A model generated the notes under the pieces. The model saw only the letters and a program-made list of their open reading frames with translations, made no database searches and had not been told where the DNA came from. The translations under genes and the position numbers were made by a program. From assembly GCA_021801905.1 (NCBI GenBank), contig JAKABJ010000002.1:1-44924 (forward strand): a stretch of 44,924 nucleotides of DNA, written 5' to 3'. Shown here one piece after another: positions 1 to 9,306 of the stretch (its first letter is position 1; every line of letters begins with the position of its first letter). This stretch comes from Microcaldota archaeon. GTDB lineage: Archaea > Micrarchaeota > Micrarchaeia > Micrarchaeales > Micrarchaeaceae.

Positions 1-161
1 GCTAAGACGGATAGCGTAAACAATAAAAGCCCTCTAACGATCATTTCTACCTAGGTTTGCCTGAGTGAAAACTCAGCAAAACATCGTGCTCCTATCCTCT
101 ACTGGCGGAGATCGGCTGAGCATGGTCACATCACATAGGCTTTGCTAAAAAACTATCGTTT

Positions 162-461
162 TTATAGGACTATTTGAGTAAAGGGACTACTTTCTGAGCA
201 GAACAGGTCAACGCTTATGCCAAGCCCATACATTTCACTTATTAGAACTGTCAGATTATATGCTATTAGCTTGCAAAGTAGCTCATTGGTCTGCGCCATC
301 TTTGTCTTGCTCTTTATCATCTCACTAAACTTAGCCTTTATCATACTGAATGTCCTCCCCACATTTGAACGCGGGTGATAATGCCCCATAAATTCTTCTT
401 GATTTAGTGCAAAGTAGTTGTATGTTTTCTTCCATATTGTAGAGCCTAATCTCTTTTCCAT
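162..461 (-). pseudogene. DDE transposase, C-terminal fragment
   Basis: YHPRSNVGRTFSMIKAKF...TNELLCKLIAYNLTVLISEMYGL resembles the C-terminal end of DDE_Tnp_1-type transposases; N-terminal catalytic part is absent, stop upstream in frame. Confidence 0.8.
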
Positions 462-590
462 CTTCCTGCGCTCCCTCTGTCTAATTTGATAGTCTCCCTC
501 GTAATAATAAAACTACAAAAAGGTTAATTAAACTACATAAACTGAATTAAACTACAAAGCGTCATGCGGGCATAAAGATAAATAACCCTT

Positions 591-1079
591 ATGATAATTT
601 TCTCTATGGCAAAATTTAATTTTATAATAAAAGAGGCAAAACTGAAAGTGAGCTTAAATAGCTTGATAAAGCAGTTGGCTACGCTAAACCATTTTAAAAC
701 CGTAATCCAGGTATTTGACCCTGATTGCATCGTAAATCAGAGCCACTTGCTGGGTGCATATATGGATGCGGAGCTCGCTTTCAAGTCAGGCAGCAATATA
801 TCAAAAACTGCGGCTACAGAGATGCTGCTTTTCTTGGCCATGACGAATCAGATAGATGCTGCGATAAAAAAAGCAGGAGCCAAACCGGGCAAAAGCATTA
901 TTGTATTTGCAAACAGCTTTGCGGCGTACAAAAAAATAAAGCCAGTCCTTTGTGATGAAAAGGATTTTGATTCAAGCAAAAGCGAAATGCTATCGAAAGC
1001 CAGGAAGCTTGGGATAAAAATAAGCGGAGATTTGGATGCCTCCATATTTGAGGAAATGGCTGCCTCAAAGCTCGAGTGA
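591..1079 (+). CDS. KEOPS complex subunit Cgi121-like protein (start may be at 606)
   Basis: VFDPDCIVNQSHLLGAYMDAELAF...KTAATEMLLFLAMTNQIDAAIKKAG resembles the Cgi121/TPRKB family. Confidence 0.8.
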   Translation: MIIFSMAKFNFIIKEAKLKVSLNSLIKQLATLNHFKTVIQVFDPDCIVNQSHLLGAYMDAELAFKSGSNISKTAATEMLLFLAMTNQIDAAIKKAGAKPGKSIIVFANSFAAYKKIKPVLCDEKDFDSSKSEMLSKARKLGIKISGDLDASIFEEMAASKLE

Positions 1080-1087
1080 CAGCCCCA

Positions 1088-1735
1088 TCATGTTCTGTTC
1101 TCCATGTAAGTTTGATTTATCACGTTATGTATCAAGAATGCCTTTTTTTCGCCTATCTTCTCAACCTTCATAAGCTCATCGAGGCTGGCATTTGCCACAG
1201 ATTTTATATTTCCAAAATGCTTTAGCAAAGACCTGGCAAGTTTTGGCCCTATCCCGGGAAGATTCGCAACTATAAACTCCTGATAGTCAGAAGTGCTGTG
1301 CGCCCTCCTCCCTCCTTTTAGAGAAGGCGCCCGAACGCTGCCATCCTGCTCGTGCTTGGCTATGACTTTTATAAGCTCGTACGTCTCTTTTGGGTTTCTT
1401 GATCTTATTACTTCTATTCCGTTATCTACATAAAGCGCTACAATTGCCCCCATCACAACATTTTCGGCAAGGCCGAAACTCTCAGCATTCCCTTCAATTA
1501 TCATTATCGGATGCTCGTAATTTTCTTTCAGCCTCTTTGCCTGATCAAACAGCCTTCCATTAATCAAAGAACTTTTGAAGTCTGCCACGGTTTTCCTTTC
1601 TATGCATATCCTGTCAGATACAACATAGTCACCAACATCTATCGTCTTTCTTTCGACTAGCATGTTTTCAGCGAGCAGAGAGTTTATCTCAGAGTTCCTT
1701 TCCCTTTCATCAACTATAACCTTTAGAACCTTCAT
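1088..1735 (-). CDS. ERCC4-domain nuclease with HhH tail (XPF-type, no helicase)
   Basis: VDERERNSEI...CIERKTVADFKSSLINGRLFDQAKRL nuclease core; LPGIGPKLARSLLKHFGNIKSV helix-hairpin-helix. Confidence 0.9.
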   Translation of the reverse strand: MKVLKVIVDERERNSEINSLLAENMLVERKTIDVGDYVVSDRICIERKTVADFKSSLINGRLFDQAKRLKENYEHPIMIIEGNAESFGLAENVVMGAIVALYVDNGIEVIRSRNPKETYELIKVIAKHEQDGSVRAPSLKGGRRAHSTSDYQEFIVANLPGIGPKLARSLLKHFGNIKSVANASLDELMKVEKIGEKKAFLIHNVINQTYMENRT

Positions 1736-4062
1736 TTACTTTCACTGAATGTTATATTGGAAATTCCTACGCTTCCGGATCCCCTTGTGAGGAAAAGGAG
1801 CGGATTGCCAAGCGGTCCTGAAACCATGTCCGTGCTGAAAGAGTAAGAGGAGAGCTTGCCTGTAATGTTGAAAGTTCCAATTGTGCTAAATCCTCCAGAC
1901 GCTGTTGGTTCATCGATACTAAGCTGTGCAGATCCGCCAACTGCAATTGCAGAGAATCTTGTTGTGGTGTTGATGGCATACGGAACTCCGGAAGATATTT
2001 TCTGTAGTACGCCAGTCGTGTTAGAGTAAGGTGCAAACACGGATACCAATCCTGAGCTTATCGGCTCCCAGAGGTCTACCACGCTTCCGTTTATGAAAGT
2101 GCTGACTGGCTGCCAATCCAGCGTCAATGGATATGCCACATATTGCCTGTATATGGATTGATTTATGGCTTTCAGCGTAGAGAATGCAATTGTACTGTTG
2201 TCTTCATATACAGGTTTTCCGAAAACCTCAGCAGAGTACGCATATAGTTGAGTTAGGTCTGATGCATTCAATGTCTGCTCGTTGAGTACAACAAAAGCCG
2301 TCTCGTAATTATATAATGAAAGGAGCGTTTCTGCAGTGTAGTTTTCATTTACTGGAGATGTATAAGTAAAATTCCCGTTCTCCATGTTGTATACCGCTAC
2401 GGCAAGAGGTATCGAAAATAGAGTAAGTTCCTGAGTTGTGTTTATCCTGCCTCCATATCCTCCAAGTATGGGTTTATGCGACGCTGATGTGTAGAATGAT
2501 GCCTCTCCGGCTGCAAGGTCGGGAAATGGAATATTGTTGTTTATTATGATTGGGAGCTGCAAAATGCTGAATTGGGTTGTGGAATTTGCTATTATTTTGT
2601 AGAAGTTCGGAATTGTTACGTGCGTTGTATTTGCAGCAGCTAGTCCTGGTGTCATAATTCCTGCGCTTTCGATAATAAAGATTACGGAAATGACCCCCAA
2701 TACCCCATATGTAAGAGAATTTCTATTCTTATAATCGATTTTTGATATTTTTTCTATGAGGCTCTTCATTCCAAAAGCAGCCAACATTGCTATTGAGATG
2801 CTGAATACAACGTAGAACCTATCAGCCTCTTGCAGGATGCTGAATCCAGGTATATAATGATAAAGTTGGTATATTCCAGGTATGCCGCTGCTTACGTAAC
2901 CCCCGAATTCTATGAAAGGTCCAAGAGTGAGCCATCCGAATATGAATGCGATTATTATCCATAACCTGGCTTCTTTGTAATTCTTGAATATGCCGTAAAG
3001 GAGCAGTAATATCGCGGCATAACCTATGTATGCAATCCTCTCATTTGGATCTACCGAATATATGCTGCTGTATGCAGAAGAAATTCCTCCTATCAAACCA
3101 TTATACGGGCTTGGCAGTAAGAATGAGAGTATTGGGTCGCTCCATTCTGCATCGTTCTGCAGAGTATTTCTGCTATTTACATTACTAAGCCCGCCTTTAA
3201 CTAAGACCCCATGAATAAGCGGTATGAAGCCCCAAGATCCTATTATGAAAGTTGCTACTACTCCTATCCCCAATGCGGCAATAAACTTTCTTTTTAATAC
3301 AAGCTTTCTGGTTTTTGGATAAATAGCATAGCAGACCAGCACTACAAACAGTAGCACAATTGTCATTATTCCCTGCTCGACGTCACCCATAAACACCGCG
3401 AAGACAAAAGAGAAAGCCATGCCTATAGAGTATATGTATTTTTTATCATCCTTGAGCATCCTTATGAAGAAATAAAGGACAAGAGGCACCCAACCTATAT
3501 CCATCCAATCAAGATGGCCTATCGCAGCTGCAGTATGGTATGCGCTGAATGCAAAAATTATCCCGGCGAAGAATGCGGCATAGTGATTCTTTATGATATA
3601 GTCTGCAAGTATAAACATTCCCATTCCGGTTATTATGAAACCCGTAAAGAAGATCATATTATATGCAAAAGTAAGGCTGATTGCCTGGAATGGAATTGTA
3701 AGTATTGAAGCAAGAGGCGCTGTGGTAAAGTAGGCTATGTTGCTTCCTACAGGCCAAAATAGCAGATATGTGTACCACATGCTTGATGGAGCATGAAGGA
3801 ACGTGTAAGAAATCCACCACATCCCCCATATATTGCTGTATAGATCTCCTCCAATTCCCGGAGCTACAGATGACATGTGAAGGGTAATCGGGTAAAATAT
3901 AATCAGTGCTATTAACAAATAGATGAGCCCTGAAAGCACATGCTTGAGCCTTATTTTATTTTCAGCAATCTCCTTCAAATTACTCAAGCTTGATTTTAAT
4001 TTAGTCTGGTGCTTGGTATTTACTTCCACATTATGCTCTTTAGTCAAGTCTAATTCGCTCAT
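1732..4062 (-). CDS. Large polytopic membrane protein, GT-C/YfhO-like
   Basis: Many TM helices in the N-terminal ~450 aa, then a Ser/Thr/Asn-rich extracellular-type C-terminal region; overlaps the start of the ERCC4 gene. Confidence 0.55.
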   Translation of the reverse strand: MSELDLTKEHNVEVNTKHQTKLKSSLSNLKEIAENKIRLKHVLSGLIYLLIALIIFYPITLHMSSVAPGIGGDLYSNIWGMWWISYTFLHAPSSMWYTYLLFWPVGSNIAYFTTAPLASILTIPFQAISLTFAYNMIFFTGFIITGMGMFILADYIIKNHYAAFFAGIIFAFSAYHTAAAIGHLDWMDIGWVPLVLYFFIRMLKDDKKYIYSIGMAFSFVFAVFMGDVEQGIMTIVLLFVVLVCYAIYPKTRKLVLKRKFIAALGIGVVATFIIGSWGFIPLIHGVLVKGGLSNVNSRNTLQNDAEWSDPILSFLLPSPYNGLIGGISSAYSSIYSVDPNERIAYIGYAAILLLLYGIFKNYKEARLWIIIAFIFGWLTLGPFIEFGGYVSSGIPGIYQLYHYIPGFSILQEADRFYVVFSISIAMLAAFGMKSLIEKISKIDYKNRNSLTYGVLGVISVIFIIESAGIMTPGLAAANTTHVTIPNFYKIIANSTTQFSILQLPIIINNNIPFPDLAAGEASFYTSASHKPILGGYGGRINTTQELTLFSIPLAVAVYNMENGNFTYTSPVNENYTAETLLSLYNYETAFVVLNEQTLNASDLTQLYAYSAEVFGKPVYEDNSTIAFSTLKAINQSIYRQYVAYPLTLDWQPVSTFINGSVVDLWEPISSGLVSVFAPYSNTTGVLQKISSGVPYAINTTTRFSAIAVGGSAQLSIDEPTASGGFSTIGTFNITGKLSSYSFSTDMVSGPLGNPLLFLTRGSGSVGISNITFSESK

Positions 4063-4113
4063 CTGATGCCCCCATTATATTTAAGCTTTGACAATCATTA
4101 ATAAAAAGATGCC

Positions 4114-5262
4114 TCAAATTGCCAATTTCGCAAATCTTTTTAGTATAAGGTATACTGCGGCATATGAAGGCAGCTCCACCCTCTTCTTTGAGTATGGTCC
4201 ATATTCATTTCCCATAATTGTAAGTTTATACGGAAATTCTGCCTCTACAAAAATTTCCCCTTTATTAAATACGACAGCTGATCTCATAGGGTCGAACTTT
4301 TCCAGTTCGGATATTGAACCTATAATTTTGCCTACTAATCCCGTGTCTCCATGCAAGGTCTCTGGCATGCGTATCAGATGGTGAATGTCTTTTGTCACAT
4401 TCTTGTCTATTGCGCAGCCCAAACTCTGCGATATTTTTAAAGCTACAGCTTTCCAGAATTCATCCTTTTTAGGTATGGCCATCTTGTCCCAGTTTCCGTT
4501 GCTTATCCCAAATATTACATCGGCTTTTTTGGCATCCAACGCCTTTGCAATTTTTCTTTCGATTCCGATAGCCATAAGCGCATCTACCCCTCCATTGATG
4601 TTTTTTATAACTTCACCGGCAATCTTGCCCCCCCATCCAGGATCAGATGGTTTTGGCCCTGAGAGTTTTACAACCTTTTTCCCTATTGAGGGAAAAAATC
4701 TGTCAGGATCTATTTTCTTGCCAGATATGTAATCTGTTATTGCCTCTCTGCTCTTTGATTTTAACTGGTAAATAGGATCGCAGTTTACATGAACATGGTA
4801 TCCCCTGTTTCCGCTGAAGTTTATGGATATTTCATTGGATGAAAAACCAAAATCGGGAATTAAGAAGTCCTCAATGAGCTTGATGGTCTCCAGTTTTACT
4901 TTATCTAAGCAGTTGCCGCACACCCATGCTTTTGAATGCTGCTTCTGGCAATCCAAATGCAGGTCTCCAGCATCAAGATCGAATACAAGCTCTGCTCCAA
5001 GCCAGCCTTTTCTCTCCATAGGCCTGGCTGCAGGGGCCTGATAGAATGCAGGGGAATAGGATATGAAAGCGGGAGCATTTTCCACAAGATATTTTTTCAA
5101 CAATGCTGAGTTGCTGAAAGAGTAATGTCTAAAAGAGATCTTCTTCTCGAAATCGCCAAACCCGAACTCCCTCTCTTTAAGATGAGAGTCTTTGATATCG
5201 ATACGCTCATAATAATCCCTAAAAAGAGATGTTACCATGGCCTTTGCAGCATCGTCAAGCAT
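4114..5262 (-). CDS. priS: DNA primase small subunit PriS (ORF extends to 5316; Met at 5262 preferred)
   Basis: ELVFDLDAGDLHLDC and INFSGNRGYHVHVNC motifs of archaeo-eukaryotic primase. Confidence 0.93.
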   Translation of the reverse strand: MLDDAAKAMVTSLFRDYYERIDIKDSHLKEREFGFGDFEKKISFRHYSFSNSALLKKYLVENAPAFISYSPAFYQAPAARPMERKGWLGAELVFDLDAGDLHLDCQKQHSKAWVCGNCLDKVKLETIKLIEDFLIPDFGFSSNEISINFSGNRGYHVHVNCDPIYQLKSKSREAITDYISGKKIDPDRFFPSIGKKVVKLSGPKPSDPGWGGKIAGEVIKNINGGVDALMAIGIERKIAKALDAKKADVIFGISNGNWDKMAIPKKDEFWKAVALKISQSLGCAIDKNVTKDIHHLIRMPETLHGDTGLVGKIIGSISELEKFDPMRSAVVFNKGEIFVEAEFPYKLTIMGNEYGPYSKKRVELPSYAAVYLILKRFAKLAI

Positions 5263-5384
5263 TGAACCAAAGATATATGCACTGCAAACAATAAATATGC
5301 AATCGGTGAGCCTCAATGCATACTTATTACGTCACGCATCAAAGCATACTTCGTTATATTTAAGCATACAAATCAATTAATCCT

Positions 5385-5975
5385 ATGCACAAAAGGATTT
5401 CAATGCAGAGCGATAAAAAAGAAAAAAGGCCTTTGCCTAAGGCAATGCTGGATTTTGATGGAGTGACAATAGATGACATAACTCCTCATATAAATAAAAG
5501 GTTTCCTAACTCTGATAAAGGTTTTGCAAGGCCCTACACGGAATTGCTGTTTAATTTGCTAAGGCCGTTTAAGAATGCTGGTGCAAGACTTATTACCCCA
5601 CATGAGATACGCTTAGAAAAAAATGCAACAGAATTCATGCGAACTAGAACACCCAGCGATTTGATATTGTGTACGTCAAACACTATTTTAGAAAAAGCTA
5701 AGCTTAAACTCGCGCTCGAAAAGGAGGGTGTGCATGGAATAAGCATACACACTGTACCCAATAAGAATAAGATAGAGATAGCGAAGATGGAAGGTGCTAC
5801 GCTTGTAGAAGACGACCCTTTTGTTGCGATTGAGGCAGCTAGAAAAGGGGTCAGAGTCATACTTTTTGAAAGAAAGTACAATAAAAGCATTGGAAAGCTA
5901 TTGCCGCACATAAACAGAATGATCTCCAATGCAAATAGCTGGGATGCTGTAGCAAAAATTCTCAGCGAAAGTTAG
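5385..5975 (+). CDS. HAD-superfamily hydrolase-like protein
   Basis: MLDFDGV motif I, CTSNT motif II-like, ATLVEDDP motif IV-like. Confidence 0.6.
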   Translation: MHKRISMQSDKKEKRPLPKAMLDFDGVTIDDITPHINKRFPNSDKGFARPYTELLFNLLRPFKNAGARLITPHEIRLEKNATEFMRTRTPSDLILCTSNTILEKAKLKLALEKEGVHGISIHTVPNKNKIEIAKMEGATLVEDDPFVAIEAARKGVRVILFERKYNKSIGKLLPHINRMISNANSWDAVAKILSES

Positions 5976-6022
5976 GGAGAGCAGGCTTTCATTTCTTATA
6001 CCGCACATAATAAAAATGCTCT

Positions 6023-6406
6023 TTGCCAAAGGAGAGTATGCCAAGCTCAACTGATGAAATAAAGCAGGTAATAATACTAAGAGCAGACTTGGATATGGGT
6101 AAAGGCAAGCTTGTAGCGCAAGGCTGCCATGCTTCCCTTCTCTCATTTATCGAGACTGAGAAAATTGACAAAGAGATAGCTGAAGAATGGATAAATGCAG
6201 GACAGAAGAAAATCGTATTGAAGCTTTCTGGCGAAGAGTCTCTAAAAAAACTATATGATGCATTTAGGTTCAAGAAAGTGCCGTGCTCTCTGGTGAATGA
6301 TGCAGGGCTTACTCAACTGCCTCCTGGAACTATTACGGCTCTGGGGATAGGCCCTTGGAAGAGCGCAGATATTGATATATTTACCAGCAAACTTAAATTA
6401 TATTAG
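6023..6406 (+). CDS. pth2: Peptidyl-tRNA hydrolase, archaeal Pth2 type
   Basis: KQVIILRADLDMGKGKLVAQGCHAS...GQKKIVLKLSGEESL...DAGLTQLPPGTITALGIGP. Confidence 0.95.
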   Translation: MPKESMPSSTDEIKQVIILRADLDMGKGKLVAQGCHASLLSFIETEKIDKEIAEEWINAGQKKIVLKLSGEESLKKLYDAFRFKKVPCSLVNDAGLTQLPPGTITALGIGPWKSADIDIFTSKLKLY

Positions 6407-6484
6407 CCTCTGTTTCAAATCCTAGATAAAAATATGGCTGAAGCCATAGTATATGGGTTATCTTGCAGCATTCTCGTCCATAAT

Positions 6485-7426
6485 TCATTTGACATATGTG
6501 AGCCAGTCTACAAACTCCTCGTTCTTTCCTGTAACTATCCTCTTATAGCTGTCCGCAATCAGCTTTGTTATCGGCCCAGGCTTTCCGTTTCCTATGTTTA
6601 TCCCATCTATATTTACTACTGGCGTGATTTCTGCTGCAGTTCCGCAGAGAAATACCTCATCCGCAGAATAGAGCTCTTCTTTGTGCGTTTCCCTTTCCTC
6701 AACAACTATTCCTATGCTTTCTGAAATCTTTATTGAAGTGTCTCTTGTTACTCCTATAAGTATGTCTGCGCTCGCATTCGGAGTTATAATCCTTCCTCCT
6801 TTCACAATGAAGATATTGTCAGCTGCTCCTTCGGCAACATATCCATTGTAGGAGAGCAATATTGTCTCGTCAAAACCAGATGCCTTTGCTTCGTTGTTGG
6901 CGATTATTGAATTTATGTAATTTCCTGAGGCTTTCGCCTCGACAGGCAGTATGCTTGAATTTATTCTTCTCCATGATGATACTTTGCAGCGTATCCCTTT
7001 GGCGGTTCCGACCCCGTAGTAGTCTTCAAAAGGCACAGCTGCTATGAATATGCTTGTCTCTTTTCCGTATGTTGCCAATCCTATCTTATCCGAATTATAG
7101 AAAACAAAAGGCCTTATGTAGCAGGATTTCAAACCGTTTGCCTTTACAACCTGGACAACAGCTTTCTCGAGCTCTTTCTGAGTATATTTTGGCTGTATAG
7201 AATATATTTTCATGCTCCTCATGAACCTGGCGATATGATCAGAGAGCCTAAAGATTGCAGTGCCATTTTCTGCTTCATATGCTCTTATGCCTTCAAATAT
7301 TCCGCTTCCATACTGGAGAGAATGGGTAAGTATGGGCACTTTTGCATTGCTGTATTTGGTTATCTTGCCATCAAGCCATACTTTTAAATTGAGATTGTGA
7401 TATGCAGAAGTATTTTTTTCTACCAT
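6485..7426 (-). CDS. ilvE: Branched-chain amino acid aminotransferase (ORF track extends artifactually to 7696)
   Basis: VWLDGKITKYSNAKVPILTHSLQYGSGIFEGIRAYE; EAKASGNYINSIIANNEAKASGFDETILL; fold-type IV PLP family. Confidence 0.93.
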   Translation of the reverse strand: MVEKNTSAYHNLNLKVWLDGKITKYSNAKVPILTHSLQYGSGIFEGIRAYEAENGTAIFRLSDHIARFMRSMKIYSIQPKYTQKELEKAVVQVVKANGLKSCYIRPFVFYNSDKIGLATYGKETSIFIAAVPFEDYYGVGTAKGIRCKVSSWRRINSSILPVEAKASGNYINSIIANNEAKASGFDETILLSYNGYVAEGAADNIFIVKGGRIITPNASADILIGVTRDTSIKISESIGIVVEERETHKEELYSADEVFLCGTAAEITPVVNIDGINIGNGKPGPITKLIADSYKRIVTGKNEEFVDWLTYVK

Positions 7427-7483
7427 GATACCATAAATGCCTTCTCTCGCAAGATTAATAATATTATTAGGATAAATAAAGGC

Positions 7484-7798
7484 ATGCCTAACAAGAAAAG
7501 AATTACCAGAAGCATGCTTATTGAAAAGGGATTGACGGGATTTCAGGTTGACGTCCTCATTGCTACAATGAAGATACCGAAGGGGCAGACAAGATCGTAT
7601 AGGGAAATTGCGATAATGGCAGGCCACCCCAAGGCATACAGGGCTGTTGGAACTACTATGAAAAAGAACCCGTTTGCACCGATAATACCATGCCATAGGG
7701 TAATAAAAAGCAATGGCAAAGTGGGAAATTATTCAAGCGGAGGTCCGAAGAAAAAGATGGAGATGCTGATGAAAGAGAAGGCAATGGCTAAACCTTAA
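7484..7798 (+). CDS. ogt: Methylated-DNA-[protein]-cysteine S-methyltransferase (O6-alkylguanine-DNA alkyltransferase)
   Basis: Active-site PCHRVI and downstream GNYSSGGPKKK; ATG at 7484. Confidence 0.88.
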   Translation: MPNKKRITRSMLIEKGLTGFQVDVLIATMKIPKGQTRSYREIAIMAGHPKAYRAVGTTMKKNPFAPIIPCHRVIKSNGKVGNYSSGGPKKKMEMLMKEKAMAKP

Positions 7799-7856
7799 AC
7801 AGATATCAAAAATCTTGCACAGAATAGAGAATCGTATCTAAAAGCTAATAATTATA

Positions 7857-7881
7857 AGATGCAGGGAATTACCCTGCATCT
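7857..7881. terminator. Perfect 10-bp stem, 5-nt loop hairpin between convergent genes
   Basis: AGATGCAGGG-AATTA-CCCTGCATCT. Confidence 0.5.
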
Positions 7882-7899
7882 GTTTTCCACCTGTGGCAG

Positions 7900-8253
7900 T
7901 CATTCTGTTACCCTGATCCTGTACATATTTTCGATTACTTCTGCAGAATCCCTTGCGAAATAATTCATTATCTCGCTCTTGCTCTTCTCAACCAAGTGCA
8001 GCCGCTCTATTCCTTCTTTAGTAAGCTCAAGGCTTATTCCTGGCTCTTCGCGAGTTGCAAAATGCAGGATCTTCTTATCTTTTAGCCTTTTGAGCAAGTA
8101 CCACACAGAGCTTCTTGATATGCTATAGCTATCGCTCATGTATTGAACGAAGCTTGATGCACTGCCAATGCTATCCGACCCGATCTCTATCATTATCAGC
8201 TGCTCTTTTAAAGTAAGCAAAGAGTCAAGGCATAGCCTAACATTAGATTCCAT
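7900..8253 (-). CDS. Winged helix-turn-helix transcriptional regulator
   Basis: SISRSSVWYLLKRLKDKKILHFATREEPGISLELTKEGIERL wHTH pattern; start at MESNVR (8253). Confidence 0.7.
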   Translation of the reverse strand: MESNVRLCLDSLLTLKEQLIMIEIGSDSIGSASSFVQYMSDSYSISRSSVWYLLKRLKDKKILHFATREEPGISLELTKEGIERLHLVEKSKSEIMNYFARDSAEVIENMYRIRVTE

Positions 8254-8481
8254 TTGGACCACACAAAACACCAGAGAAATTTAAAAGAGTTTTATGCATC
8301 CAAACGGAGGTGTGGTGTATTAATATCGCACTTGGCTATAGCGCTTGCGCTGCACATGTCTACAAAGGAGAAGTACCATCTTTGCAGCGTTTGCATTTCC
8401 ATCTACACCATTTCCGTTTATTTACATATCCCAACATGCAAAATAGTTATTTAAGCCTTTTGTATAGTTGGGCTTTGCTAA

Positions 8482-8690
8482 TAAAGTCAAATTCTCGGCA
8501 GATAGAAAATCGAGACTATCAAAAAGTAAAGTTGAGGCTACGAATATAGCTATCAAAATCAAGCTTGCGTTGGATTAAAGAACAAGAATTTTGTTTCACA
8601 GACTACCGAGCTATTGTGTAAGTTGATAGCCTACAACATAAAGGTCTTAATAAATGCGATGCTTGAGTTAAAGGTAGAAACCCAATTTTC
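8482..8690 (+). pseudogene. Frameshifted transposase remnant
   Basis: Frame at 8584: KNFVSQTTELLCKLIAYNIKVLINAMLELKVE, matching TNELLCKLIAYNLTVLISEMYGL of the 162-461 fragment; upstream KSKVEATNIAIKIKLAL lies in another frame. Confidence 0.8.
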
Positions 8691-8691
8691 T

Positions 8692-9306
8692 TCAATGAAC
8701 TTTCTTATCTTGAACATTCCTTCTTAGCATAACCATCGCAATAAATCCCGAATTTGTGATAACCACAGATATTGGATAAAGAACAGTAGTAAGACTAATA
8801 GCTTGCAACGCAGAAATCGAAATCGCAAATCCTAATCCGCTTAGGAAATATGTTATCAGTGTTTCCTCTTTTGGCTTCTTATATGCTTTTCTGTATGTTG
8901 GCACAAACCCTAAGGCATCAACTATTACAGCAAGTATTACGGCGTTTAGTGGGTTGCTTGTAATAGCCCACAGCACAATGCCGATTAATGCTAAAACTAA
9001 AGATACTTTATCAAGCAAAACTATTTCTTTTTCTCCTCTAAATAATGCAAATACGAATATTGAAAGACACGCTAAACCTCCTACTCCGACTAACCATGCA
9101 CCAGCCCCACCTCCCTTCGAGATTTGAGCAAAAAATGCGATAATCTGAACTAATCCCCAGATAAGCCATGAGAATGCATGGGGCTTTGTATTCCCTTTAA
9201 GGATGTCTCTATAGTAAGGGACAAAACCTCCAAGCCCGACAATTACTGCAATTATACCAAATAAAATGTAATAGTCCATCCGAATCGAAATTAGTGAGCG
9301 TATCAT
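8692..9306 (-). CDS. PQ-loop/SemiSWEET-like membrane protein with two related halves
   Basis: GGFVPYYRDILKGNTKPHAFSWLIWGL and LGFVPTYRKAYKKPKEETLITYFLSGLGF repeats, multiple TM helices. Confidence 0.7.
   Translation of the reverse strand: MIRSLISIRMDYYILFGIIAVIVGLGGFVPYYRDILKGNTKPHAFSWLIWGLVQIIAFFAQISKGGGAGAWLVGVGGLACLSIFVFALFRGEKEIVLLDKVSLVLALIGIVLWAITSNPLNAVILAVIVDALGFVPTYRKAYKKPKEETLITYFLSGLGFAISISALQAISLTTVLYPISVVITNSGFIAMVMLRRNVQDKKVH

Noticed and set aside
1-54. Possible C-terminal tail of a gene (AKTDSVNNKSPLTIIST*)
   Set aside because: Only 17 codons visible at the window edge; cannot be supported
6408-6424. TGTTTCAAATCC resembling a tRNA T-loop
   Set aside because: No acceptor, D or anticodon arms in the preceding sequence, which is pth2 coding
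7427-7696. N-terminal extension of the 6485-7696 ORF
   Set aside because: Antisense to the alkyltransferase gene; the conserved aminotransferase begins at MVEKNTS (7426)
8254-8549. Plus-strand ORFs 66 and 79 aa upstream of the transposon
   Set aside because: No family resemblance; one runs across the transposon junction, so it is unlikely to be a native gene
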